This document shows positions 9,541-18,354 of a stretch of 64,000 nucleotides of DNA, piece by piece (position 1 is the stretch's first letter; every line of letters starts with the position of its first letter). The DNA lies in assembly GCF_900109265.1 (NCBI RefSeq), contig NZ_FNZM01000003.1:1-64000 (forward strand), in the 5' to 3' direction. A program made the translations under genes and the position numbers. The notes beneath the pieces are model-generated. The model was not told the origin of the DNA. It worked only from the letters and a program-made list of their open reading frames with translations, and searched no databases. The DNA comes from Paraburkholderia tropica (lineage in GTDB: Bacteria > Pseudomonadota > Gammaproteobacteria > Burkholderiales > Burkholderiaceae).

Positions 9541-10415
9541 ACGCACCGCAATTGCCGCAATTCGAAACGCTGCGCTACGCGGTCGAGGACGGCATCGCCA
9601 CGATCACGCTGCATCGGCCGGAAAAACTCAACGCATTCACCGCGACGATGATGCAGGAGCTGATCGCCGCCTTCGACGCCACCGACGCCGACGACGCCGT
9701 GCGCTGCGTGATCGTCACCGGGTCGGGACGCGCGTTCTGCGCGGGCGCGGACCTGTCCTCGGGCGGCGAAACTTTCGACTACGCGAAACGCCTCGGCACG
9801 AGCGTGGACACCGTGCATCGCGACGGCGGTGGCCGCGTCGCGCTGCGCATCTTCCGCAGCCTCAAGCCGGTGATCGGCGCGATCAACGGCGCGGCGGTCG
9901 GCATCGGCGTGACCATGCAGTTGCCGATGGACATCCGCCTCGCGTCCGCCGACGCGAAATTCGGCTTCGTGTTCGGGCGGCGCGGCATCACGCCCGAAGC
10001 GGCTTCGTCGTGGTTTCTGTCGCGCGTGGTGGGCATCTCGTCGGCGCTCGAATGGTGTTTCACAGGACGCGTGTTCAGCGCGCAGGAAGCGCTGGCGCGC
10101 GGGCTCGTGCGCTCCGTTCACGCCGCGGAGGACCTGCTGCCCGCGGCCTACGCGCTCGCCCGCGAGATCGCCGACAACGTCGCGCCGGTGTCCGCCGCCA
10201 TTGCGCGGCAGATGATCTGGCGCATGGCGGGCGCGCAGCATCCGATGGAAGCGCACCGCCTCGACAGCCGCGCGATCCAGTCGCGCGGGCGCTCGGCGGA
10301 TGCGGCCGAAGGCGTGAGCGCGTTCCTCGACAAGCGCGCGGCGGCGTTCCCCAATCGCGTTTCCACTGACATGCCGGACTTCTTCGACTGGCAGAGCGAG
10401 CCGCCGTTTATCTGA
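9537..10415 (+). CDS. Enoyl-CoA hydratase/isomerase family protein, second paralogue
   Basis: 292-residue crotonase-fold protein, last gene of the rightward operon. The oxyanion-hole segments read GSGRAFCAGADLSSGG and GAINGAAVGIGVTMQLPMD. The acidic catalytic segment resembles the family at KFGFVFGRRGITPEAASSW. It ends with PDFFDWQSEPPF, a C-terminus common in a Burkholderiaceae subgroup. The start overlaps the previous stop as ATGA, so translation is coupled. Two different crotonases behind one carboxylase suggest two successive steps, for example hydration and then carbon-carbon cleavage, but this is inference. Confidence 0.88.
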   Translation: MNAPQLPQFETLRYAVEDGIATITLHRPEKLNAFTATMMQELIAAFDATDADDAVRCVIVTGSGRAFCAGADLSSGGETFDYAKRLGTSVDTVHRDGGGRVALRIFRSLKPVIGAINGAAVGIGVTMQLPMDIRLASADAKFGFVFGRRGITPEAASSWFLSRVVGISSALEWCFTGRVFSAQEALARGLVRSVHAAEDLLPAAYALAREIADNVAPVSAAIARQMIWRMAGAQHPMEAHRLDSRAIQSRGRSADAAEGVSAFLDKRAAAFPNRVSTDMPDFFDWQSEPPFI

Positions 10416-10594
10416 TCGATGCGGCCTGCCGTGCGCCTGCGCCTGTGAGCGAGGCGCACGCGGCGCGCGGAGCCCCGACTCGCACGCGATGTCCCTTTCA
10501 AGTACCCTACGGGTCTGCCCGCAGGGCAGGCGCCGCGCGCGGCGCGTGTTTGAACGCTTGTTTCAACGCTTGAAAAAGGAACCCGCATTACCCC

Positions 10595-11827
10595 ATGACC
10601 GTGCATGAAATCTGGTTTGCGCCGCTGGTCGGCGCGCTCGTCTTGCTGGCCGCCGCCTTCGCCGTGGCCGCCATCGCTCACTTCCTGCTGTTCCGCGTGG
10701 TCGCGCGTCTGGCGCGGCGCTCCACCACCCGCATCGACGACGCCCTGTTCGAATTCGGCGCGTTCACCTGGCTCAGCCGCGTCGCGCCCTTCGTCGTCAT
10801 CAAGCTCGGTCTCGGCTTGGTGCCGGGTCTGCCCGACAACGCGCTGCAACTCGCCGACAAGATCGTCTTCGCGCTGATCGTCTTCCTCGTCACGATGACG
10901 ATCAGCGCCACGCTCTCCGCGCTCGAACACAGTCATCGCACCGCGCGCCAGGATCAGCCGCGCCTCTCGCTCAAGGGCGCGATGCAACTCGTCAAGCTCG
11001 TGATGTTCATCACCGCGGCGCTGGTCGTGATCGGCGACGCCACCGGCAAGCAGATCGGCCTGCTGCTCTCGGGCATCGGTGCGATGTCGGCGGTGCTCAT
11101 GTTGATCTTCAAGGACACGCTGCTCGGGCTCGTGGCGGGCGTGCAGCTTTCGTCGAACGACATGCTGCGCATCGGCGACTGGATCACGATGCCAAGCTCG
11201 GGCGCGGACGGCACCGTCGTCGACATCACGCTGAACACCGTGAAAGTGGTGAATTTCGACAACACCATCATCACGATTCCGACGTGGAAGCTCATCACCG
11301 AGAGCTACCAGAACTGGCGCGGCATGACGGAATCGGGCGGGCGGCGGATCAAGCGCGCGCTCATGCTCGACGCAACGAGCGTGCGTTTTCTCGACGCCGG
11401 CGAAATCGCGCGGCTCGAACGCCTCACGCTGCTCACCGATTATCTGAACGACAAGCGCCACGCACTGACGCAGTTCAATGGTGCGCTCGGCAGCGCGGCC
11501 GACTGCGCGGCGAACCGTCGGCAGCTCACCAATCTCGGCACGTTCCGCGCCTACGTGCAGGCGTATCTCGAACGCCATCCGCAGATTCATCACGAGATGA
11601 CCTGCATGGTGCGGCAACTGGCGAGCGGCGCCGACGGCATTCCGCTCGAACTCTATTGCTTCACCAACACCACGAAGTGGAGCGATTACGAGGCGATTCA
11701 GGCCGACCTGTTCGATCACCTGATTGCCGTGCTGCCCGAGTTCGGCTTGCGCGTTTATCAGCAGCCGTCGGGCTACGACATGCAGCAGGGTTGGCACGCG
11801 GCGCGCGAGACTTCGCTCGCCGCGTGA
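10595..11827 (+). CDS. MscS-family mechanosensitive channel (YbdG/MscM-like)
   Basis: 410-residue inner-membrane channel that releases solutes on hypo-osmotic shock. Hydrophobic helices lie at about residues 7-30, 60-78, 88-108 and 128-145. The pore-lining helix and beta domain follow: LLLSGIGAMSAVLMLIFKDT, then GDWITM and NTIITIPTWKLI. The long insertion in the C-terminal cytoplasmic domain (about residues 250-320) and the ending match the YbdG branch rather than small MscS. The ATG at 10595 has only an AAGGA box about 14 nt away, so the start is slightly uncertain. It stands alone between the acyl-CoA operon and the convergent patatin gene. Confidence 0.88.
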   Translation: MTVHEIWFAPLVGALVLLAAAFAVAAIAHFLLFRVVARLARRSTTRIDDALFEFGAFTWLSRVAPFVVIKLGLGLVPGLPDNALQLADKIVFALIVFLVTMTISATLSALEHSHRTARQDQPRLSLKGAMQLVKLVMFITAALVVIGDATGKQIGLLLSGIGAMSAVLMLIFKDTLLGLVAGVQLSSNDMLRIGDWITMPSSGADGTVVDITLNTVKVVNFDNTIITIPTWKLITESYQNWRGMTESGGRRIKRALMLDATSVRFLDAGEIARLERLTLLTDYLNDKRHALTQFNGALGSAADCAANRRQLTNLGTFRAYVQAYLERHPQIHHEMTCMVRQLASGADGIPLELYCFTNTTKWSDYEAIQADLFDHLIAVLPEFGLRVYQQPSGYDMQQGWHAARETSLAA

Positions 11828-11874
11828 GGCAGGCAGCGGTTCCCGCGACAGTTCGCGCGCCCGCTGCCTGCCTC
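11826..11874. terminator. 14-bp inverted repeat between convergent genes
   Basis: GAGGCAGGCAGCGG at 11826-11839 pairs perfectly with CCGCTGCCTGCCTC at 11861-11874 around a 21-nt loop. It fills the gap between the stop of the MscS gene and the stop of the convergent patatin gene. It has no T-run, so it is either a weak bidirectional terminator or an RNA-stabilising stem. Confidence 0.55.
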
Positions 11875-11880
11875 GAACGA

Positions 11881-13152
11881 TCAAGCCGTCACGCGCGGCG
11901 TTTCGGTCTGGCCGCTCGCGCCGGTCGTCAGTTCGTCGCGGTCCGACTCCGGCACTTCGCCAGCGCGGCGATGGATATCGTGCGTGACAAAACCCTGTTC
12001 GCGGCTAGGCACCGCGAACCAGTCTGGATGCGCAAACGACGCGCGGATATCTTCGAGTCCGCTCGCCCAGTGCTCTTCCATCGTATCGACGCTGAATTCG
12101 TAATCCTTGTAGTGGCCTTCATACGGTTTGTTCTTGTAGATCAGATGCACCACGTTGATCGACGAACCGTCGGCCACACGCTCGGCGAGACGGAACAGCG
12201 GGTCGCCGCGGCGCGTTTCGGGCGGCACATGCTCGAGCAGTTCCTTGATGAAACGCGCGTGCTTCTGGCGATCGGCGAGCATGTTCGTGATCGCGCGCGT
12301 GCGGCTCGAATACTGGATGTCCTTCGCGCGTTCGGCCACGTCGAGAAAGTCGGCGGGCACGCTGCCGTTCGCGCTCCATAGATCGACCTGAAACACCAGC
12401 GTGTCCTTGTGATCGGCGTCGCGCAGCACTTCGGTGAGCGGCGTGTTCGAGACGAGTCCGCCGTCCCAGTAGAACTCACCGTCGATCTCCACGGCCGGAA
12501 AGCCCGGCGGCAGCGCGCCCGAGGCCATGAAGTGCTCGGGTTCGAGACGCATCTTCGCGTTGTCGAAATAGATCAGATTGCCGCTGCGCACATTCACCGC
12601 GCCGACCGACACGCGGATCGGGCCGTCGTTGATGCGGTCGAAATCGGCGAAACGTTGCAGCGTGGCCTTGAGCGCGGCCGTGTCGTAATAGCTCACGGCC
12701 GTGGGCGGCGCCTTGTGCCAGCCCGCCACCGGCAGCGGCAGGCGCGGCGCGAAGAAGCCCGGCTGGCCTTCGGTAAGCGCGCGGCTCGCGGCCCACATGC
12801 TGGCCCAGCGGCGCGACAGCGCCTGATGACCGAACAGCGGCAGCGCCAGTGCGCCGAGGTTGCCGAACCAGTCGAGCGGATGGCAGATCGACTCCCAGAA
12901 TCCGCGCAGCGCTGCGACACGCTTGCCCGGTTCGTTACCCGCGATGATCGCCGTGTTGAGCGCGCCGATCGACACGCCCGCGATGCGATGCGGTTCCACG
13001 CCCGACTGGGCGAGCCCTTCGAACACTCCGGCCTGATACGAGCCGAGCGCGCCGCCGCCCTGCAAAACAAGGGCGATTTCGTCGTAGCGCGGCAGCTCGA
13101 CCGGCTTGCGCTCCTTGCGTGCGGTTGCGTCTATTTTCGTGCTGCTGCGCAT
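11881..13152 (-). CDS. Patatin-like phospholipase family protein
   Basis: 423-residue patatin-domain hydrolase with a serine-aspartate dyad. The oxyanion motif is LVLQGGGALGSYQAG, the nucleophile elbow is GVSIG, and the catalytic aspartate lies in WDGGLVSNTPL. The C-terminal ~120 residues match the extra domain (DUF3734) often found on this subgroup. No signal peptide is visible. It is the third gene of a leftward operon after acetoacetate decarboxylase and 3-hydroxybutyrate dehydrogenase, 18 bp behind the latter, with a GAGGAG ribosome site. This three-gene group recurs in Burkholderiaceae with polyhydroxybutyrate metabolism. Whether the enzyme acts on lipid or on oligomeric hydroxybutyrate is not shown. 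Confidence 0.88.
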   Translation of the reverse strand: MRSSTKIDATARKERKPVELPRYDEIALVLQGGGALGSYQAGVFEGLAQSGVEPHRIAGVSIGALNTAIIAGNEPGKRVAALRGFWESICHPLDWFGNLGALALPLFGHQALSRRWASMWAASRALTEGQPGFFAPRLPLPVAGWHKAPPTAVSYYDTAALKATLQRFADFDRINDGPIRVSVGAVNVRSGNLIYFDNAKMRLEPEHFMASGALPPGFPAVEIDGEFYWDGGLVSNTPLTEVLRDADHKDTLVFQVDLWSANGSVPADFLDVAERAKDIQYSSRTRAITNMLADRQKHARFIKELLEHVPPETRRGDPLFRLAERVADGSSINVVHLIYKNKPYEGHYKDYEFSVDTMEEHWASGLEDIRASFAHPDWFAVPSREQGFVTHDIHRRAGEVPESDRDELTTGASGQTETPRVTA

Positions 13153-13170
13153 ACGTTCTCCTCGCGTGAT

Positions 13171-13953
13171 TTAGTGCATCGACCAGCCGTGCGTGACGAG
13201 CACCGACTGCCCCGTCAACGCCGCCGACCCGAATCCGGCGAGGAACGCCACCGTGTTCGCCACGTCGTCGAGCGTGGTGAATTCACCGTCGACGGTGTCT
13301 TTGAGCATGACGTTCCTGACCACGTCGGCTTCCGAAATGCCGAGCGCCTTCGCCTGCTCGGGAATCTGCTTGTCGACGAGCGGCGTGCGCACGAAGCCCG
13401 GGCACACCACGTTCGCGCGCACGCCGCGCGGGCCGCCTTCCTTCGCCACCACGCGCGCGAGGCCGAGCAGGCCGTGCTTCGCGGTCACGTAGGCCGACTT
13501 CAGCTTCGACGCCTCGTGCGAATGCACCGAACCCATATAGACGATCGAGCCGCCCTTGCCGCTGCCGTACATGTGCTTGAGCACCGCTTTGGTGGTGAGA
13601 AACGCGCCGTCCAGATGGATCGCGAGCATCTTCTTCCAGTCGGCGAACGGAAAGTCCTCGACCGGGCTGATGATCTGGATGCCCGCGTTCGACACCAGCA
13701 CGTCGATGCCGCCGAACACCTTCACCGCTTCTTCGATGCCCGCGTTCACGGCTTCTTCATTGGTCACGTCCATCGCCACGGCAAGCGCCTTGCCGCCGGC
13801 CGACACGATGCTGTCGGCCACCTTGCCCGCCGCCGCGAGGTTCAGGTCGGCGATCACGACCGCCGCGCCCTGGCTGGCAAACGTCCGCGCGCAATGTTCG
13901 CCGATGCCGCTCGCGGCCCCCGTGATGACTGCAACCTTGTTCTGCAACGACAT
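13171..13953 (-). CDS. 3-hydroxybutyrate dehydrogenase (SDR family)
   Basis: 260-residue short-chain dehydrogenase that interconverts (R)-3-hydroxybutyrate and acetoacetate with NAD. The cofactor motif is TGAASGIG, then NAG at about residue 90, the catalytic serine in [12 protein letters not shown], and YVTAKHG for Tyr and Lys. The C-terminal THGWSMH is characteristic of bacterial 3-hydroxybutyrate dehydrogenases. It lies 46 bp after the acetoacetate decarboxylase gene. Together the two would route hydroxybutyrate to acetoacetate and then acetone, or balance ketone bodies against polyhydroxybutyrate. The symbols bdhA and hbdH are both used for this activity. Confidence 0.9.
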   Translation of the reverse strand: MSLQNKVAVITGAASGIGEHCARTFASQGAAVVIADLNLAAAGKVADSIVSAGGKALAVAMDVTNEEAVNAGIEEAVKVFGGIDVLVSNAGIQIISPVEDFPFADWKKMLAIHLDGAFLTTKAVLKHMYGSGKGGSIVYMGSVHSHEASKLKSAYVTAKHGLLGLARVVAKEGGPRGVRANVVCPGFVRTPLVDKQIPEQAKALGISEADVVRNVMLKDTVDGEFTTLDDVANTVAFLAGFGSAALTGQSVLVTHGWSMH

Positions 13954-13999
13954 AAGTAATCCTTATTGGTTTAGACAAATGTTAGAAATGCACAGTGCA

Positions 14000-14821
14000 T
14001 CAGGCCAGTTCGGCTTCGCGTTCGTCCAGACCGGTCTGGCGCGTGGACGCGGCGGCATTCGCATGGCCGGCCGGTTCGGCGAGATAGTCGTACGCCACTT
14101 CGCCGATATCGAGCGTGAGGTCGGCGATCACGTGACGCGCGCCCACCACGCGGCGCACCGGCAGGTCGGCGACCGGCGCGAGCGCATGCGGATGCAGTTC
14201 GATCGCGGCCGGCCCGCTCCACGCGCCATGCACCGTCACGTCGCGCAAATAGAAACGCACGAGTTCGCAGATGCGCGCGCTGCCGTCCACGTGCGGAATC
14301 ACCTTGAGCAGATAGTTGGGCGTGTCGGCGAGCTTGCGGCGCTCGTCTTCGTTGTTCAGCACGTGATGCTTGTAGCCCATCGTGCCCGTGGCGATGCGCT
14401 GCGTGCCGTAGTCGAGCGTGCCGAGCAGCGTGTCGTTGCCGTCCACGGCGAGCACCGGGCGCGCGAGCTTCTTCGGGAAACCCCAGATTTCGCGACCGCC
14501 CGCGATCGGGCCTTCGTCGTCGAGATACATCGAGTGCGTGTAGTTGCCGAGGCGGCCTTGCGGGTCGCGCACCGAGACGACCTGGCCGCTTTCGGTGTAA
14601 TCGCCGAAACCCGACGAGTCCGGCATGCGAATGAACTCGTAATGGACGAGATTGTTTTCCGGCGTGAGCGGTTCCGGCACGATCGCGCGCAGCGCGTCGG
14701 AATCGGTCTCGTAGGAAATGATGAAGTATTCGCGATTGACGAAGCGGAACGGCGGGCGCGGATACGCGGGATTGTGCACAGGCATCGCGAAGGCTTCGCG
14801 GCGGATTTGGGCTAGATCCAT
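14000..14821 (-). CDS. adc: Acetoacetate decarboxylase
   Basis: 273-residue enzyme that converts acetoacetate to acetone and CO2. The Schiff-base lysine lies in [11 protein letters not shown], and the family pattern NNLVHYEF and [12 protein letters not shown] is clear. The ATG at 14821 is preferred over one 45 bp upstream because GAGGACAAA precedes it directly. It is the first gene of the operon with 3-hydroxybutyrate dehydrogenase and patatin. The last ~20 residues, rich in Ala and Glu, extend past the usual family end. The promoter must lie in the AT-rich region at 14822-15000. Confidence 0.92.
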   Translation of the reverse strand: MDLAQIRREAFAMPVHNPAYPRPPFRFVNREYFIISYETDSDALRAIVPEPLTPENNLVHYEFIRMPDSSGFGDYTESGQVVSVRDPQGRLGNYTHSMYLDDEGPIAGGREIWGFPKKLARPVLAVDGNDTLLGTLDYGTQRIATGTMGYKHHVLNNEDERRKLADTPNYLLKVIPHVDGSARICELVRFYLRDVTVHGAWSGPAAIELHPHALAPVADLPVRRVVGARHVIADLTLDIGEVAYDYLAEPAGHANAAASTRQTGLDEREAELA

Positions 14822-15237
14822 TTTGTCCTCATGGCTGAGCTGCGGTAAAACGTCGCGACTAATCATAGAGGCAAACGGTAGCGCGTTCGCATTTTTGGTG
14901 AATATACACCGTTGCGATTCCGTTAATTAACAAGCCATCTGAAAGCATTAATTAACAGTTCGGGTTTTTATGAGATGAACCGGTCATTCCGAAAGCCTTT
15001 CTTCATCGGCATTTCATGGCATTTCTGTAAGCGGCGCACCCCACATTTTGCTTACGATTCAAATGACGCAATAGATTGATGTCGAACGTCGCAACAACAC
15101 GGCGCTTGCAATGTTTGCAATGCGCCCGCGCGGCGGTAATGCGAGTAGCGAAATTCCAATGAAAAAGGCGCGTCGCGCAACGAGTCGAGCGACCGTGCGG
15201 CGAAGCGCCTGCGAGATATCGAACCGGACCTGCCCGG
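14822..15237. promoter_or_regulatory. AT-rich upstream region of the adc operon, with repeated TTAATTAACA
   Basis: 416 bp without a credible gene, much richer in A+T than its surroundings. TTAATTAACA occurs at 14923-14932 and again at 14948-14957 in the same orientation, 25 bp apart. The first copy lies in the palindrome GTTAATTAAC. An imperfect palindrome, GGTGAATATACACC, lies at 14897-14910. These are candidate promoter and operator elements for the leftward adc operon. Confidence 0.4.
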
Positions 15238-15786
15238 TCAGAAGTTGTACTGTACGTAGACCTGGCTGAAGTTGATGCCGGGGTTCGGATGCTTGAGTCC
15301 CGCATTCGACAGATGCTGGAAGCGAAAGCCCGCCTGATAGTTCTGGTGCTCGCCGAAGATTGCGCCCACGCCCACCATATCCGCGAATTGAAACGACGAC
15401 GAAAAGCTGCGGTCCGGCGTTTCGTCGACGTGCGACAGCAGACGCACGCCCACGCCCGCTTCGATGAACGGGCGAATGAAGCCTGAGTTCTTCACGAAGC
15501 GGAGAACCGGCGTAAAACCGAACTCCCAGATGTTCGCATGCGACGCCGGATTCTCCCGCGTGTCCCAGTACGCCACGTGTCCTTCACCTACCACGGTGAA
15601 GTGATAGCCGCCTATCGCCCACCATTGCCAGCCCGGATCCCACACGATGCCAAGATCCGCTTTCTTCACGTCATGATCCGCAACGCCGCCCGCGAACTGA
15701 ATGCCCCATTGATCGGCGTGCGCCGCCGTCGAGCCCGCGAGCAGTCCTGCGAAGAGAACCGCTACCGGCAGCTTTCGTTTTCGCAT
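15238..15786 (-). CDS. pagL: Lipid A 3-O-deacylase PagL-like outer-membrane protein
   Basis: 182-residue eight-stranded outer-membrane barrel that removes the 3-position acyl chain from lipid A, lowering endotoxicity. A signal peptide ends at about AHA24. The active-site signature FQHLSNAGLKHPNPGIN places His158 and Ser160, and the chain ends in an aromatic residue (YVQYNF), the usual barrel-insertion signal. Pseudomonas PagL uses His, Ser and a following Glu; the position after PNPGI is Asn here, so the acidic partner may be elsewhere. The gene stands alone, with AGAGAGAAGAA just before the ATG. Confidence 0.88.
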   Translation of the reverse strand: MRKRKLPVAVLFAGLLAGSTAAHADQWGIQFAGGVADHDVKKADLGIVWDPGWQWWAIGGYHFTVVGEGHVAYWDTRENPASHANIWEFGFTPVLRFVKNSGFIRPFIEAGVGVRLLSHVDETPDRSFSSSFQFADMVGVGAIFGEHQNYQAGFRFQHLSNAGLKHPNPGINFSQVYVQYNF

Positions 15787-16170
15787 TTCTTCTCTCTTTT
15801 CGTTATTCGATTGTGGGTCCGCGCATGCCTTGAATAAGGAGTGCGCTGAATCGAATGCTCGCGGATTATAAGAGCTGAATCACATTTGTTAACGTTGCAT
15901 CAATGCAATGAAGCATTACCAAAACAGGCAAAATCCTTACCGCCGGAAAGCACAATGCGCTATTGCGTTTCGCGAAATAAATTCGATAAAAAAAGACCTC
16001 CGTTTTGCGCAAACGGAGGTCAAGTCGGTTTGGAGACCAGCATCGTTCATCGCCTGAACGACGCGTGCCAATCTTAATGCGCGAAACGCTTGCGATAAAC
16101 GCGGCACCGCGCATCAATCCTTTTCGAATGCAGCAGCAATGCGGCTTTGTTAAGCAGGTCGTTACGCGAG
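15787..16170. other. Intergenic region between pagL and the NIPSNAP operon
   Basis: 384 bp with no credible gene. It holds the pagL promoter region, which is AT-rich near 15860-15990, and the terminator of the operon to the right. I see nothing else. Confidence 0.4.
15988..16021 (-). terminator. Rho-independent terminator of the NIPSNAP/FAD/SDR operon
   Basis: GACCTCCGTTT at 15995-16005 pairs perfectly with AAACGGAGGTC at 16011-16021 around a 5-nt loop. Read on the minus strand, the stem is followed by seven T residues (15994-15988). It lies 150 bp after the NIPSNAP stop codon, in the right orientation. Confidence 0.88.
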
Positions 16171-16506
16171 TCAGTCCGCAAAACGCGTAAGACTTTTGAA
16201 TTCCACGCGCCGGATGATGCGGCTTTCCTGCGCCACGATCAAATGCGCGGACGCCTGCAAATACGCGGGCCAATGCGGATCGACATCGCGTGCGGTACGG
16301 CGCGCGTCGTAATCGGCGATGCTTTCGTACGCCCAGAGATGCACGACCTGATTCAGCGCGCCAATGTCGCTCATATAGAAACCGGCCGGCGCGCCCAGAT
16401 ACTTCAGCTGGATCGGCATGGCGAGGCGGTCGAATACGTCGATGAATTCGGCCATGCCGCGCGCACGGATCGTGTAGGTGCGGTGATCGATAAAAGGCTT
16501 GCTCAT
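16171..16506 (-). CDS. NIPSNAP family protein
   Basis: 111-residue single-domain ferredoxin-like alpha-beta barrel protein (PF07978). The start MSKPFIDHRTYTIRARG followed by FDRLAMPIQLKYLG and VVHLWAYESIADYDARR is typical of the family. The ATG at 16506 follows GGAGAGCCGC. The ending stretches through ...KSLTRFAD. NIPSNAP proteins often sit in degradation operons for aromatic or alicyclic compounds, but their chemistry is mostly unproven. It is the last gene of a leftward operon, 23 bp after the flavoprotein. Confidence 0.85.
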   Translation of the reverse strand: MSKPFIDHRTYTIRARGMAEFIDVFDRLAMPIQLKYLGAPAGFYMSDIGALNQVVHLWAYESIADYDARRTARDVDPHWPAYLQASAHLIVAQESRIIRRVEFKSLTRFAD

Positions 16507-16529
16507 GCGGCTCTCCGCCTGATGAAAAG

Positions 16530-18314
16530 TCATGCCGCTACGCGCGTCGCGCGCGCAGCGTCTGCGGAGGAATCGACGGCGTTGTCGAGTCCGGCGAGAT
16601 GGCGGCCCGTGAGGTAGCCGAAGGTCATGATCGGGCCGAGCGTGATGCCCGCGCCCGGATAGTTGCCGCCCATGATGCTCGCGCGGTCGTTGCCCACCGC
16701 GTAGAGGCCGGCGATGGCGCGGCCGTCGTCGGCGAGTACGGCGCCCTCCACGCTCGTGCGCAAACCGTCGAAGGTGCCGAGGTCGCCCATCACGACCTTC
16801 AGCGCGTAATACGGGCCGTCGCCGATCGGCGCGACGCACGGGTTCGGGCGCTGCGCGGGGTCGGCCAGATAGCGGTTGAACGACGTCGTGCCGCGCCCGA
16901 ACGCGGGATCTTCGCCGCGCACCGCATGCTCGTTGTAGCGGCGCACGGTCGCTTCGAGTCCGTGCGCGTCGATGCCTGCGCGCTGCGCGAGTTCGGCGAG
17001 CGTGCGCCCTTTCGCGAGATAGCCGTTGCGCAGCATCGGGCCGAGCGGCACCGGCGCGGGCTTCGCGTAGCCGAGGCCGTATTGGCGAATCGTCGCGTGA
17101 TCGCAGATCAGCCACATCGCGGTCTGCGCGTCGCCGCGGCACGCCTCGATCATCGCCGCGCCCACGTCGTGATACGAATTCGCTTCGTTGGTGAAGCGCT
17201 CGCCGCGACGCGTCACGCCGATGATGCCCGGCTTGTAGCGATCGAGCAGATGCGGGAACACCGCGAAGCGGCCCTTGCCGCGCGGTACGCGCGAGACCGG
17301 CATCCACGCGGCGGGCTGCGGATAACGCGGCGTCACGCGCACGCCGGCACGCTCGGCCAGCCGCGCGCCGTCGCCGGTGTTGTCCTCCGGAACCGGCGAG
17401 GCGTGCGTGCCGCCGCGTTGCAGATGCGCGTAGGTTTGCGCGGTGCGCACAGCGTCGTGCGAGAAGCCGCCGCCCGCGAGCACCACGGCGCGGCGCGCTG
17501 CAATCCGCTGCCCGCCCTCGCCCGCGCGTTCGACCACCGCGCCCGTCACGCGCCCCGCTTCGACGATCAATTCGCGCGCCGCCGTGGCCGTGAGAATCGG
17601 AATACGCAGATCGAGCGCGGACTTCGCAAGGCGCGCGGCCAGCGCGTTGCCGCTCGTGACCTGCACGCCGCGTCCGTGTATCGCCAGTTCCCTCAGATGC
17701 GATCCGAGCCGCTTCGCCACGTACCACGCCGACGCCAGCGAGCGCATGGCGTTGAAGAAGTGCTTGAGATCGGCATTGGACGAATTGAACATCATGCCGA
17801 CAAAGGTAATGCTCCGGAGCGGCGGCCGCAGACGCGCGAGATCGCGGCCGAGGCGACTCGCGTCGTATGGCGCGGCGACCACCGAGCGTCCCACATCGAC
17901 GCCGCCGGGCGCATCCGGATGATAGTCGGGATAAAGCGTCGGCGCGAATTGCACATCCGTCTCGCGTTCGAAGAATTCGAGCATGCGCGGACCGTGTTCG
18001 AGGAACGCTTCGATCGCGTCTTCATCGTAGAACGCACCGAGTTCGCCGCGCAGATACGTGCGTGCGGCTTCGCGTGTGTCCGGCGCTTCGCGCGCGTCGG
18101 AACGCATGCCGTGACGGTTGCCCGGAATCCAGAGCACGCCGCCCGAAAACGCCGTCGTGCCGCCGAAAACTTCGGCTTTTTCGACCACGACCACGTCGAG
18201 TCCCGCCTTGCGCGCCGTGATGGCCGTCGAGAGTCCGCCCGCGCCCGCGCCGATCACGAGCACATCGCAGGTCGCGGGAATCGGCGGCGTATTCGTGCTA
18301 TTTCGCTGCTTCAT
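16530..18314 (-). CDS. FAD-dependent oxidoreductase of the 3-ketosteroid dehydrogenase/fumarate reductase type
   Basis: 594-residue flavoprotein. The FAD-binding Rossmann motif is VLVIGAGAGGLSTA near the N-terminus, followed by VVEKAEVFGGTTAFSGG, and the C-terminal FAD contact is GNDRASIMGGNYPGAGITLG. This layout is shared by 3-ketosteroid-delta-1-dehydrogenases, urocanate reductases and fumarate-reductase-like enzymes. The start at 18314 is preferred over ATG 18329 because AAGGAG lies about 8 nt upstream of it, inside the longer frame. It sits between an SDR gene and a NIPSNAP gene in one operon. Dehydrogenation of an alicyclic ketone is the best guess, unproven. Confidence 0.87.
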   Translation of the reverse strand: MKQRNSTNTPPIPATCDVLVIGAGAGGLSTAITARKAGLDVVVVEKAEVFGGTTAFSGGVLWIPGNRHGMRSDAREAPDTREAARTYLRGELGAFYDEDAIEAFLEHGPRMLEFFERETDVQFAPTLYPDYHPDAPGGVDVGRSVVAAPYDASRLGRDLARLRPPLRSITFVGMMFNSSNADLKHFFNAMRSLASAWYVAKRLGSHLRELAIHGRGVQVTSGNALAARLAKSALDLRIPILTATAARELIVEAGRVTGAVVERAGEGGQRIAARRAVVLAGGGFSHDAVRTAQTYAHLQRGGTHASPVPEDNTGDGARLAERAGVRVTPRYPQPAAWMPVSRVPRGKGRFAVFPHLLDRYKPGIIGVTRRGERFTNEANSYHDVGAAMIEACRGDAQTAMWLICDHATIRQYGLGYAKPAPVPLGPMLRNGYLAKGRTLAELAQRAGIDAHGLEATVRRYNEHAVRGEDPAFGRGTTSFNRYLADPAQRPNPCVAPIGDGPYYALKVVMGDLGTFDGLRTSVEGAVLADDGRAIAGLYAVGNDRASIMGGNYPGAGITLGPIMTFGYLTGRHLAGLDNAVDSSADAARATRVAA

Positions 18315-18354
18315 GTTTGTCTCCTTCATGTCTTCATGTCGATAGGCACATGCT

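Noticed and set aside
10431..10459. Hairpin GTGCGCCT/AGGCGCAC after the second crotonase as a terminator
   Set aside because: Only 8 bp with a long loop and no T-run.
15003..15305. 100-codon leftward frame right of the adc leader
   Set aside because: Low-complexity Arg/Thr/Ser content, overlaps the end of pagL, no ribosome site.
15866..16273. 135-codon leftward frame
   Set aside because: Runs through the operon terminator and into the NIPSNAP gene out of frame; not gene-like.
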